Below, in pieces: positions 1 through 7,910 of a stretch of DNA of 40,851 nucleotides; the first letter of the stretch is position 1, and every line of letters begins with the position of its first letter. The DNA is from Myxococcales bacterium (GTDB lineage: Bacteria > Myxococcota_A > Polyangia > Fen-1088), in assembly GCA_003158395.1 (NCBI GenBank), contig PMIX01000271.1:10517-51367 (forward strand), given 5' to 3'. The position numbers were made by a program, and so were the translations under genes. Under the pieces are notes generated by a model that worked only from the letters and a program-made list of their open reading frames with translations, did no database searches and had not been told where the DNA came from.

Positions 1-2
1 AT

Positions 3-1511
3 TGGACGAACTGGGGTACCTTCGTTTCCTCATCGAGCGATTACACGTTGAACACGGTGATGACGGTTCCGCTCGTGGGCGGAACGCCTGTGACGCTCGC
101 TTCGGGACAGAATGGGCCTCAGGGTATCGCGGTTGACTCCACCTACGTCTACTGGACGAATGCCTCCGGCACAGTGATGAAGATGCCTGTCGGTGGCGGC
201 ACGCCGGTCACGCTCGCCTCGGGACTGGACTTTCCCGGAAGTATCGCGGTCGACGCCACCAGCGTGTACTGGGTGAACGGGGGCACGACGGGCAAGCCGT
301 ATGGCTACACCACGCTGATGAAGATACCGATCGGAGGTGGCGCACCGACCACGCTCGCCTCCGCTGGGCTGATCGCTTCCGGGAGTAGCATCGCGGTCGA
401 CCCGACGAGCGTCTACTGGACGATCAACCTCTTTTCCGCCAACAGCGGGACCGAGACCTGCACGGTGGGCACGGTGACGAAGGTTTCTATCGATGGCGGT
501 ACACCGATCACTCTCGCCTCGGGCGAGCTTTGTCCCTCGGGCCAGATCGCTGTCGACGCAACAGCTGTCTATTGGGTGAACAGCGGCCAACAGGCCAACG
601 GCTACACCGACGGCTCGGTGATGGCGGTACCGCTAACAGGGGGCACACCGATTACCGTCGCTGCCATGCAGGACACCGCTGGCGGCCTGGCGATTGACGC
701 CGCCAGCGTCTACTGGACGATCGAAGGCACGGCCGATGGCCATGGCGCGGTGTTGAAGACGGCGAAGATCCCCTTCGATTGCAATCTCGATGTGGCGTCG
801 AAAGCCATCGCCGCTCTTGGCCTCACAGTCGTGGGAAATCCACAGACGCTCAATTTCACATTGCCGGCAGTACTGACTACGGACGACGAGTGGGGCCTCA
901 AGGCGCCCCTCTGCCAAGATGGAGGCTATGACATCACACCATTGGCCGGCAAGTCGGCCTGTATAGTGGGGCAAGCTACGACGCAACGGTGCGACGGGTA
1001 CCCCGCGAACGTCTGGGTCTTGATGAGCAACGGCGCGGTGAAATGCGTTTACAAGAGCTCAGGTGCGGGCAATCCAGGAGTGTATTCGGCCACAAGTCCA
1101 AACTGCACACAGCCTACGATTGCCGCGGGTGCCACGGTGCTCTGCGGTGCTACGTCTTGCACCAGCGCCACCGGGCCATGCTGCCCAGCGGAGACAATGA
1201 TGAACCGGCTCTCGATGTGCATGCCGGATTGCTCACCGGCGGTTACCTGCGATGGTCCAGAGGATTGCGGAACAGGGCAGGTGTGCTGTTCTTTGGAGTA
1301 CCCGGGGGCGGATTTTTCTGGCGCATCCTGCGTGGATCAGTTCAACTGCATTCAGCCATCGCAACGTGTGATCTGTCACCAGAACGCCGACTGTCCGTCC
1401 CCGCAGCATTGTGGAGTGCCCAACCCCATGCCGGCGTACGTTCCGGATTCTCCTCCGGCGACGACCATGCCTCTCTATTGGGGAGTTGACTACCAGGTCT
1501 GCGCCCCGTAG
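3..1511 (+). CDS. Beta-propeller / Cys-rich secreted protein, 5'-truncated by window edge
   Basis: The frame stays open to the first bases of the window, and the residues before the first TTG (codon 48) already read like a propeller blade (WTN, then a TVMTVPL strand). The true start therefore lies upstream and 502 residues are visible. The N-terminal half holds about five repeats of a GGTPVTLASG / IAVDxxxVYWTN pattern, typical of SMP-30/NHL-like six-bladed propellers. The C-terminal ~170 residues are Cys-rich, with motifs such as CDGPEDCGTGQVCC and CHQNADCPSPQHCG that suggest a disulfide-bonded extracellular domain. Proteins of this type are common in Myxococcota and are usually exported, but the ligand is unknown. 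A hairpin lies about 57 bp after the stop and a damaged copy of the C-terminal domain follows. Propeller architecture is confident; function is not. Confidence 0.8.
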   Translation, partial: WTNWGTFVSSSSDYTLNTVMTVPLVGGTPVTLASGQNGPQGIAVDSTYVYWTNASGTVMKMPVGGGTPVTLASGLDFPGSIAVDATSVYWVNGGTTGKPYGYTTLMKIPIGGGAPTTLASAGLIASGSSIAVDPTSVYWTINLFSANSGTETCTVGTVTKVSIDGGTPITLASGELCPSGQIAVDATAVYWVNSGQQANGYTDGSVMAVPLTGGTPITVAAMQDTAGGLAIDAASVYWTIEGTADGHGAVLKTAKIPFDCNLDVASKAIAALGLTVVGNPQTLNFTLPAVLTTDDEWGLKAPLCQDGGYDITPLAGKSACIVGQATTQRCDGYPANVWVLMSNGAVKCVYKSSGAGNPGVYSATSPNCTQPTIAAGATVLCGATSCTSATGPCCPAETMMNRLSMCMPDCSPAVTCDGPEDCGTGQVCCSLEYPGADFSGASCVDQFNCIQPSQRVICHQNADCPSPQHCGVPNPMPAYVPDSPPATTMPLYWGVDYQVCAP

Positions 1512-1567
1512 CTCGGACTTTCGGTTCGCCCGCCAAGGGACTGGCACCTGGCGGGCAGACCCCAACT

Positions 1568-1605
1568 CCTCTCCGCTGGGCAGACGGATGAGCCGTGCGG
1601 AGAGG
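1568..1605 (+). terminator. Two-part hairpin after the propeller gene
   Basis: A 9-bp perfect stem (CCTCTCCGC 1568-1576 with GCGGAGAGG 1597-1605) encloses a second 4-bp stem (ACGG 1584-1587 with CCGT 1593-1596, loop ATGAG). A T-run occurs at about 1619-1624, some 13 bp after the stem. This is a plausible intrinsic terminator, although the T-run is further away than ideal. Confidence 0.5.
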
Positions 1606-1662
1606 CAAGAGCCACTGCGTTTTTGACGGCTTGAGTGCAGGTTCTTCTACAGGGAAAAACGC

Positions 1663-2164
1663 ATGGCACGAGAGCACACAGTGCAGCATCGAGCAGATCG
1701 AGTCTTCTCGCTCACCTTGTGCGCTATCGTGTTCCTGGAGTCTACGGGGCCAACAGTCCAAACTGCACGCAGCCCACCATTGCCGCAGGGGCCACCGTGC
1801 TCTGCGATGGTCCGCTGTCTTGCACCAGCGCCACCGGGCCCTACTGCCCAGCCTTGATGACGATGGACAGGCTGGGGATGTGCTGGCCAAATTGCCCATC
1901 TCCCGCGATCACTGCGACGGTCCGGAGGACTGCGGAACTGGGCAGGTGTGCTGTTCTATTGAGTCGGCGACGGCGGGTTTCATGGGTGCATCCTGCGTAA
2001 GCGCGACCTCGTGCGGGGCTCCGTCACGCGTGATCTGTCACCAGCAGTCCGATTGTCCATCTACGCAGCAGTGCGGGGTGCCCAACCCCATGCCAGGGTA
2101 CGTTTCGGGATACGCTTACGGGATTCTGTGGTGGAGAGTCGGTTTCCAGATCTGCGCTCCGTAG
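1663..2164 (+). pseudogene. Frameshifted partial duplicate of the upstream Cys-rich domain
   Basis: From about 1725 the DNA is a diverged copy of 1060-1511. The translated motifs NCTQPTIAAGATVLC, SCTSATGP, CDGPEDCGTGQVCCS and GVPNPMPGYV recur in the same order, ending in a matching QICAP stop. The reading frame changes near 1908-1915. The parent reads ACC TGC GAT there and the copy reads as if one C were lost, so SPAIT and CDGPEDC are in different frames. An ATG at 1663 opens a short signal-like stretch (VFSLTLCAIVFL) in the third frame, so an intact gene would need two corrections. The simplest reading is a tandem duplication that lost the propeller and decayed. A sequencing indel at the second shift is the alternative. 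Confidence 0.7.
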
Positions 2165-2189
2165 CTCGGGCCACTTCCGTAGAATTGCT

Positions 2190-4502
2190 TCAGTGGCGCG
2201 AACGCGTGCGTGACGGCGCCAACGCCTGCCGGATGAACTCAACCTCGTCGGGAAAGCACCCCAGGCGGCGCGCGATCTCCGCTGGGCCGGCGCCCGAGGC
2301 CACGCGGTTGGCGACCACTTCCACGACATCCGCCCGGATCGCGCGCCCCCCCAACACCGGAAATCCCATGGCCGCGTAGGTCGCGTCGCTCACCTCGGAG
2401 CTGGGCAGGAACGACACCACGTCGGCCCTCGGTCGATCGAGCCGCCGGCCAATCTCGGTCTGGCAGAGCAAAGTGCGCTCGCGCAACGCCGCGGGTTGCA
2501 GGAGCCTGGCTGAGAGCACCACATGGCGACCCACCCGCACGCCGGCGCGGCCAAGCGCGCTGCGCTCGCGCGGCCCCAGCTCGCGCACCTGCTCGTACGC
2601 ACTCGCGACCAAAACCGTGCCCAACCCCTGTTCGAGCTGATAGATCAAGCCACGCCCGGCAGGTCCCAGGTTGGCCAATCGTTCATCCCGCAAGGGCTCC
2701 AGCAGTTGCGCCACCCAATCGCGGGTCCACGCCACAAGCCGCCGGTGCAAGCGCAGCCGCTGGCCAGCGCCCAGGTCATCCACCAGCAGCGTGATCTCAG
2801 GCCGCAAACGATCCACACCCGCTGCCAGCCGCGCCAGAGTGTGATCGCCGTCCAGGATGCGGCCGGCGTCGTCGAGGCGGAAGCGCTCGTGGGCCGCCTC
2901 CACCAACCCGTTGATCCAGCGCGGGATCGCGTCGGGCTGGTCCGCATCCCCAGCGCGCGTCTCGGTCAGTACGGGCACGACCGCGCGCAGTTGCTGGCCC
3001 AGCGATCCTTCGCGCCGCCCTCGCCTGCGCGTGCGGCGGGAGGTCGGATCCACGAAACGGGCGACCAGCCGGTCGTGCAAGGCATCGCTGAGACGATCCT
3101 CGATGGTCCGGGCCCGTTCCTGCCAGGCCCGGGCATCGTTCACCCAGCGCGTGTGCTGTGTGATGTACGTCCAGGTTCGAATGAAGGCCATGCGCGCCAG
3201 CAGGGTGTCGATGTCCGCTTGTGCGTCGTCAAGGGGGTCGACATGGCTTCGGATCCAGTCGTCCGCCAATCGCTGTCGCGGCCCTTGAAGCTGCAAGAAC
3301 ACCGCGCGCAGAAGCTGGAAGTGGTCGTCGAGCTGCAATTGGCGATAGTCAGGGATTTGGCAGACCTCCCACAGCAGGCCGACGCTCTCAGCGTCGCGCG
3401 CACGGGCCATCACCTCGCTGTCTTCGGCCAGGCGCGAGAGAGCGCGCGCGTCCTCGGCCGCGTCCTGAAGTTCGAGGCAAGCGACGAAGGGCCGCTGGCG
3501 CAAGGACGCCGTGAGCGCGTCCACCGAGCTGGTGTCGAGGTCGCGGCTGCGCCAGAAAATGCGCCTTTGCATTGGAAAACGATGATCTTCGATGGCGCGG
3601 CTGACCGCGGCCGGCAGTGGCGGAAGCGGGGCCAGCGTGGCAAAACGTCCGTCGTTGTGGTGCCGGCCGGCGCGTCCCGCGATCTGCGCCAGCTCGGCGT
3701 CTTCCAGCTCGCGCATCTGCCGGCCGTCGAACTTGCACAGCTCGGCAAACGCCACGCAATCGACGTCCATGTTGAGGCCCATCCCGATCGCGTCCGTGGC
3801 CACCAGATAGTCCACCTCGCCGGCCTGATACAGGGCCACCTGCGCATTGCGCGCGCGCGGCGACAGAGCACCCATCACCACTGCGGCGCCGCCCCGCCGC
3901 ACGCGCAGCCGTTCGGCCAGTCGGTACACGGCACCAGCCGAGAAGGCAACCACGGCGGTGCGCGGGGGAAGACCACGCAACGGCAGGGCGCCCGCGCCAA
4001 ACAGCCGTGACAAGCGCGGCCGTCGATCGAGGACCGCCGTGGGCACCAAGCGTTCTAGGATGGGCCGGATGGTGTCGGAACCCAAGAACCAGGTCTCCCG
4101 CCGACCACGTCCGTGCAAGAGCCTATCGGTGAACACATGTCCGCGCTCGGGGTGGCCGCACAACTGGATCTCGTCGACCGCGAAGAAATCAACCTCGCGC
4201 TCCACCGGCATAGCCTCGACTGTGCAGACCCAGTAGCGCGGCCGCGCTGGCACGCGCTTCTCTTCCCCAGTGACCAGGGCCACGGCGCCCTCGCCGACCC
4301 GCGCGCTGACCCGGTCGTACACCTCGCGCGCCAGAAGGCGCAGAGGCAAGCCGATCATCCCTGTATGGTGCTGCAGCATCCGTTCCACGGCGCGGTGGGT
4401 TTTCCCCGTGTTGGTGGGACCCAGTTGCGCGGTGATGGAAACGGCTGGCGGCGGTATAGGCGTGGGTAGTTCTCCCGCAACACGGGGAAGACGCGAGATC
4501 AC
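2190..4502 (-). CDS. SUV3-type DExH RNA helicase
   Basis: This 770-residue superfamily 2 helicase is of the SUV3 (mitochondrial degradosome) type also found in bacteria. Walker A is GPTNTGKT at residues 28-35, the DExH-box variant is DEIQ at 110-113, and motif VI is QIAGRAGR at 273-280. ATDAIGMGLNMDVD at about 235-248 is the usual motif V region. About 400 residues follow the helicase core, including the SUV3 C-terminal region and a basic RRTRRRGRR patch. Expected role is ATP-dependent unwinding of structured RNA during turnover. The GTG start overlaps the TGA of the upstream lipoprotein gene by 4 bp (GTGA), suggesting translational coupling. The stop sits only 25 bp from the end of the facing pseudogene. 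The substrate cannot be told from sequence. Confidence 0.88.
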   Translation of the reverse strand: MISRLPRVAGELPTPIPPPAVSITAQLGPTNTGKTHRAVERMLQHHTGMIGLPLRLLAREVYDRVSARVGEGAVALVTGEEKRVPARPRYWVCTVEAMPVEREVDFFAVDEIQLCGHPERGHVFTDRLLHGRGRRETWFLGSDTIRPILERLVPTAVLDRRPRLSRLFGAGALPLRGLPPRTAVVAFSAGAVYRLAERLRVRRGGAAVVMGALSPRARNAQVALYQAGEVDYLVATDAIGMGLNMDVDCVAFAELCKFDGRQMRELEDAELAQIAGRAGRHHNDGRFATLAPLPPLPAAVSRAIEDHRFPMQRRIFWRSRDLDTSSVDALTASLRQRPFVACLELQDAAEDARALSRLAEDSEVMARARDAESVGLLWEVCQIPDYRQLQLDDHFQLLRAVFLQLQGPRQRLADDWIRSHVDPLDDAQADIDTLLARMAFIRTWTYITQHTRWVNDARAWQERARTIEDRLSDALHDRLVARFVDPTSRRTRRRGRREGSLGQQLRAVVPVLTETRAGDADQPDAIPRWINGLVEAAHERFRLDDAGRILDGDHTLARLAAGVDRLRPEITLLVDDLGAGQRLRLHRRLVAWTRDWVAQLLEPLRDERLANLGPAGRGLIYQLEQGLGTVLVASAYEQVRELGPRERSALGRAGVRVGRHVVLSARLLQPAALRERTLLCQTEIGRRLDRPRADVVSFLPSSEVSDATYAAMGFPVLGGRAIRADVVEVVANRVASGAGPAEIARRLGCFPDEVEFIRQALAPSRTRSRH

Positions 4503-5566
4503 GGGGCCGGTGGCGTCCCTTCGCCCTTCGCGGCGTTGAGCTTGCCGAATCCGAAGAGTGGGATTTCCTTCTCCGGCTCAGTTCGATCGTTGCTTAAGAC
4601 CATCACCTTCCCCAGTATGCCTCGGTTTTCCTCTGTGACCCGTTCTTCAAGTACCTTGACCTGGACGCGGAAGCTGTTGTCGGATAGGGGCCCTTCGACG
4701 GAAGCTGCGAAGGGTCCCTCCAGCACGAGCGCTCCGCGCACCTCGAACCCCGGCTGAGAGCTGCGAACTTCCACAGACACCACCTTGGGCCCCGGTATCT
4801 TCAGGTTGAAGTAGGGGTTCGTCGGCGAAATTTCCAACGTGCCAGCCACCTTGCAAACATAGGGCATCGCGATGTCCTTCGGACTTGGCAGGCCGGTTGA
4901 GACAACCAGATTGCCGGAATGCACTCCGGCTTTCTTGCCCTTGCAACGAATGCGAAAACCCCGGGTTGAACCTGCCTTGTCGGGCAAGAGGGTGACACTC
5001 GAATCCTCCGCAAGCGCCGAGTTCTTGAGTCTGGCCGCAGCCTTTGCGACCAAGGTACCCACCAGATGAACGTCCTGCGACCGTTCTTCGCCGAAGGGCA
5101 TCTCCAGGTTGACCACCTGCGCATCGAATGCAAAGAGCGGCGTCACATTCCCGACCAGCTCGATGGGAACCCTCTCCGACAGCGGATCGTTGGAGTGGAC
5201 GAGCAGGAACTCTCGCAAAGGACCATAGAGATCCGAGCGACAAGTCACCTCAAGCTGGCCGTTCGCCCCGGGCGCGATGGTTTTCGGATCGATGCTTGCG
5301 GAACAGAACCGACTTGCCTCAATGGTGCCGATTTCGAGCGGAAGCGCTCCAGCGTTGGACACAATGATGGAACGGCGTGCTGGCTCATCCATCACAATAG
5401 GGCCCATTTCATAGGGCGGCATTGGAAGTTTGAGTCGCGGAGCCGCCCTGCCCACGGCAGCGCCCGGTGTCGATCCGTGACCCCCTCTCGGACCCCGATT
5501 GCAGGCCGCGAGGAGGCTCAGCACGACGGGAACAAGCAGCAGCCGAACAGGCAGTCTGGTGGTCAA
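4499..5566 (-). CDS. Lipoprotein with DUF1573/ASH-like Ig domains
   Basis: This 355-residue protein has a signal peptide ending in the lipobox LLAAC (Cys at about residue 22), followed by a Gly/Pro-rich spacer. Residues ~60-130 read as an ASH/DUF1573-type beta-sandwich (RRSIIVSNAGALPLEIGTI, then VHSNDPLSERVPIELVGNV). Further beta-rich segments end with SNDRTEPEKEIPLFGFG, consistent with a second similar domain. The start is TTG at 5566, because an in-frame stop lies three codons upstream and no ATG fits better. It probably sits in a cell-envelope membrane. The gene overlaps the helicase start by 4 bp, so the two are likely co-transcribed despite no obvious functional link. Confidence 0.75.
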   Translation of the reverse strand: MTTRLPVRLLLVPVVLSLLAACNRGPRGGHGSTPGAAVGRAAPRLKLPMPPYEMGPIVMDEPARRSIIVSNAGALPLEIGTIEASRFCSASIDPKTIAPGANGQLEVTCRSDLYGPLREFLLVHSNDPLSERVPIELVGNVTPLFAFDAQVVNLEMPFGEERSQDVHLVGTLVAKAAARLKNSALAEDSSVTLLPDKAGSTRGFRIRCKGKKAGVHSGNLVVSTGLPSPKDIAMPYVCKVAGTLEISPTNPYFNLKIPGPKVVSVEVRSSQPGFEVRGALVLEGPFAASVEGPLSDNSFRVQVKVLEERVTEENRGILGKVMVLSNDRTEPEKEIPLFGFGKLNAAKGEGTPPAP

Positions 5567-5578
5567 GTCCGTTCAGAC

Positions 5579-5746
5579 TCAGGTGCAGTTGGGCGGCGTG
5601 TTCAGTTGACTTCGGATGCTGGCGATGGTCTCACCCCAGGTAGCGCTGGGACTGTACTGACTAATCGAGATCACGCTGTCAGCGATGCGCGCGTTGATGT
5701 TGACCGGATCATTCCAATTGGCATAACGGCTCGGCAGGTCCGAGCC
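5579..5746 (-). pseudogene. Orphan coding tail after the GH5 gene
   Basis: Downstream of the GH5 stop, in a different frame, about 55 codons read as a credible protein C-terminus (RYANWNDPVNINARI, then TIASIRSQLNTPPNCT and TGA). Codon use is GC-ended like the neighbours. No start codon fits the whole stretch; the only internal one (a GTG) would give about 33 residues. It ends 12 bp before the TTG of the lipoprotein gene. It may be the remains of a gene whose 5' part was lost or replaced. The family is not recognised and chance coding potential is possible. Confidence 0.3.
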
Positions 5747-5760
5747 TTTTGCGTCAACAC

Positions 5761-7338
5761 CTATTGATCCTTCTTCGTATACATCCAGTCTTTCACAAAA
5801 GCACCCATCTCGTCTTGGCCCGTCCTGAGCGTCCAGTTGTTGCCGGCGAACATATCCGGAAGCCAGCTGTTCGATGCGCACCAGGCGGTCCAGCTCCCGC
5901 CCAGGCCTTCGAGCCAGTTCAACATGGGAGTTCCGTAGGTGCCGATGATATTCGTGCCCTTCCCCGGCTGGTTTGGGCAGGTCGGTGTCGCGGACAAGCC
6001 GCAGAAGCCCCACTCCGTCATGATGAGCGGGACGCCCTTCGCGGCATTATTCACCTGCGTAACGTTTCCACCGCTCCCCTTGTTGTAGTGTTGTTCGTAC
6101 ATGTGGACCGAATAGATGATGTTGCCTCCGGTGAGTGGATTCGTGGCCGCATCGCCCATTGTCTGGTCCCAGGCGGGGCTGCCCGCAATGATGATGTTCT
6201 TGGGCGCGAAGCCACGAATGAGATTGACCCAGGCTTGCATGGTGGGTTTATACGTGGCCCAGGAATCCATCACACTCGACTCGTTGAACACCTCATAGAA
6301 CACGTTGGGATAGCTCGCGAACAGTGGTGCAATCTTGGTCCAAAAAGCGTTGACCGTGGAAACGAGGTTGTAGGGGTTGGAGACGTAGTGCAGATCAATG
6401 ATGGTGTAGAGGCCTAGCTTGGTGGCGTAGTCCACCGCGGGCTTGAGGGTGTTGTTGACGTATGTGTCCGAGTTCCCAGGTGGATCGGCGGGCAGACGCA
6501 CGATCTTTGTGTACCAACCTGGCGAGCCTGGCGCACCTGTCGAGGCTGGCGTGACGTCGTTCTTGTTGGTGATCTTGTCGAGGACGCCGTTTATGCCGAG
6601 CGAGGTCGCCGCCTGTTGAGTGAGGCCCTCAATCGAGACACCCCTCAAGATCACGGTCTTGCCGCTGGGATCCTGGAGTTTGTTCCCCGCGACCGTGAGC
6701 CAAGGCAAGCCGTTGGTCCCTCCACTGCTGCTGGTACTGCCAGCAACGCCGCTGGAGCCGCCTGAACCCGCGCCGCCACTCGACCCGCCCGAACTGCTAG
6801 TGCCACCCGACCCGCCCAAGCTTGTCGTGCCACCCGAGCGTGTCGTGCCGCCCGAGCTTGTGACGCCACCAGAACTTGTGCTGCCACCCGAGCTTGTCGT
6901 GCCGCCCGAGCTTGTCGTGCCGCCCGAGCTTGTGCTGCCTCCCGATTTCGTCGTGCCGCCCGAACTTGTGCTGCCTCCCGAAGCCCCACTTCCACCCGAA
7001 CTTGTGCTGCCGCCTGAGCTGGTGACCCCGCCCGAGCTTGTGCTGCCACCTGAGTTTGTGATCCCGCCCGAGGTTGCGATGCCGCCGGAGCTTGTGACGC
7101 TAGTCGACCCGCCTTGACCCGTGATGCCCCCGCTCCCGATGCGTCCCCCGCTGCCCACTATGCCACCACTTCCGATCACACCGCCAGAGCCCGACTTTCC
7201 TCCTGATCCGGGGTTCACGGCGGTATTTCCCCCGCCTGCATCGATCGCCTTTTCGTTGTTTGTAGTGCATCCGAAACTGCCAGAAGCCGCGAGGAGCCAG
7301 ATCCCCAGGGTAGCTTGGCGAAGAGAAAGGTCTTTCAT
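5761..7338 (-). CDS. Secreted GH5-family glycoside hydrolase with Gly/Ser linker
   Basis: This 525-residue protein has an N-terminal signal with Cys24 (SFGC, an imperfect lipobox), a linker of about 170 residues made of SSGGTT/SGGST repeats (~40-208), and a catalytic domain at ~211-525. The domain shows the GH5 pattern: RGVSIEG near 232, R281 in VRLP, H317 in DLHY, the acid/base Glu353 in YEVFNES, H412/Y414 in SVHMYEQ, and the nucleophile Glu442 in IMTEWGF. Cellulase/mannanase-like beta-1,4-glycanase activity on plant polysaccharide is expected; the exact substrate cannot be read. The ATG at 7338 is chosen over longer in-frame starts because GGAGGA lies 5 nt upstream and it opens the signal peptide. 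It belongs with the Lcl_C and SGNH lipoproteins of this window by its shared linker style. Confidence 0.88.
   Translation of the reverse strand: MKDLSLRQATLGIWLLAASGSFGCTTNNEKAIDAGGGNTAVNPGSGGKSGSGGVIGSGGIVGSGGRIGSGGITGQGGSTSVTSSGGIATSGGITNSGGSTSSGGVTSSGGSTSSGGSGASGGSTSSGGTTKSGGSTSSGGTTSSGGTTSSGGSTSSGGVTSSGGTTRSGGTTSLGGSGGTSSSGGSSGGAGSGGSSGVAGSTSSSGGTNGLPWLTVAGNKLQDPSGKTVILRGVSIEGLTQQAATSLGINGVLDKITNKNDVTPASTGAPGSPGWYTKIVRLPADPPGNSDTYVNNTLKPAVDYATKLGLYTIIDLHYVSNPYNLVSTVNAFWTKIAPLFASYPNVFYEVFNESSVMDSWATYKPTMQAWVNLIRGFAPKNIIIAGSPAWDQTMGDAATNPLTGGNIIYSVHMYEQHYNKGSGGNVTQVNNAAKGVPLIMTEWGFCGLSATPTCPNQPGKGTNIIGTYGTPMLNWLEGLGGSWTAWCASNSWLPDMFAGNNWTLRTGQDEMGAFVKDWMYTKKDQ
6715..7221 (-). repeat. Low-complexity SGG/TSSGG linker coding repeat
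   Basis: Imperfect 12-18 bp units encode TSSGGTTSSGGSTSSGG-type sequence inside the GH5 gene. The opposite strand is also open and would encode a Pro/Val-rich polypeptide, which is a mirror artefact of the repeat and not a gene. The linker probably spaces the enzyme from the membrane. Confidence 0.85.
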
Positions 7339-7910
7339 GAAACTCCTCCGATGGTTGACGGGAAGATCTATCACTTCAGTAGCAGAAACCTCGCAAAACC
7401 GCTCGCCGAGAACGGCTGACGCGGTTCCGACCTTGCGCATCACGACAATGCTAGGCTCGCATCTTACAACGTCGACTGGCAAGCTTGGCTGAATGGGCCG
7501 CCGAGAGACACCCCAGCCGCCTGCCCTGAGCGGATTCTCGGCTATTCTACCGGTCGCTCGCCCTCGCGCCACACCTGCCCGTCCGAATGTGAACGCGGCG
7601 GCAGCGACCGCCGGCCCAGGAGCCATCGGGCCTATCATGACGCAATACTGCCGGGTTGAGGCTCTCTGTCACGCCCCAGAACGCCGTTCCCGAGGACGAA
7701 GTGCGGCCACTACCAGCGGCCAGTTCCGGTCGCGTCATCTCCTCCAAGAAGTCCAGGTGAACGGCCCCAAGATCTCGTGTATTGTGGATATCGGTCCATC
7801 TGTGGCCGCTGTTGGTTGTTCCTCGGATCATTCAAGCACAACCGACTGTTGCTTCGTCGGGTCCCACAGCTCCGGCGACGCAGGTGCACGCTCCCCGCCC
7901 ACCTAGTCCC
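7339..7910. other. Divergent intergenic region between the GH5 and Lcl_C genes
   Basis: These 572 bp separate two divergently transcribed lipoprotein genes and must carry both promoters, but no convincing -35/-10 pair was found. The open frames on either strand have no start context or recognisable protein character. Apart from the GH5 ribosome-binding site, nothing specific is seen. Confidence 0.5.
7344..7349 (-). promoter_or_regulatory. Shine-Dalgarno site fixing the GH5 start
   Basis: The minus strand reads GGAGGA, 5 nt before the ATG at 7338. This perfect site decides the start against in-frame upstream codons that have no ribosome-binding site. Confidence 0.8.

Noticed and set aside
2170-2197. 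GCCACT/AGTGGC inverted repeat at the helicase stop as a bidirectional terminator
   Set aside because: The stem is only 6 bp with a 16-nt loop and no T-run on either side, so it is too weak to call.
2523-4010. 495-codon plus-strand frame opposite the helicase
   Set aside because: The helicase on the minus strand has all its motifs; the opposite frame is a GC-rich shadow with no recognisable domains.
6620-7117. Long plus-strand frame encoding a Pro/Leu/Val-rich protein opposite the GH5 linker
   Set aside because: It is the mirror of the Gly/Ser repeat; it has no family features and no start context. The same applies opposite the linkers at 8.0, 24.1, 25.5 and 26.9 kb.
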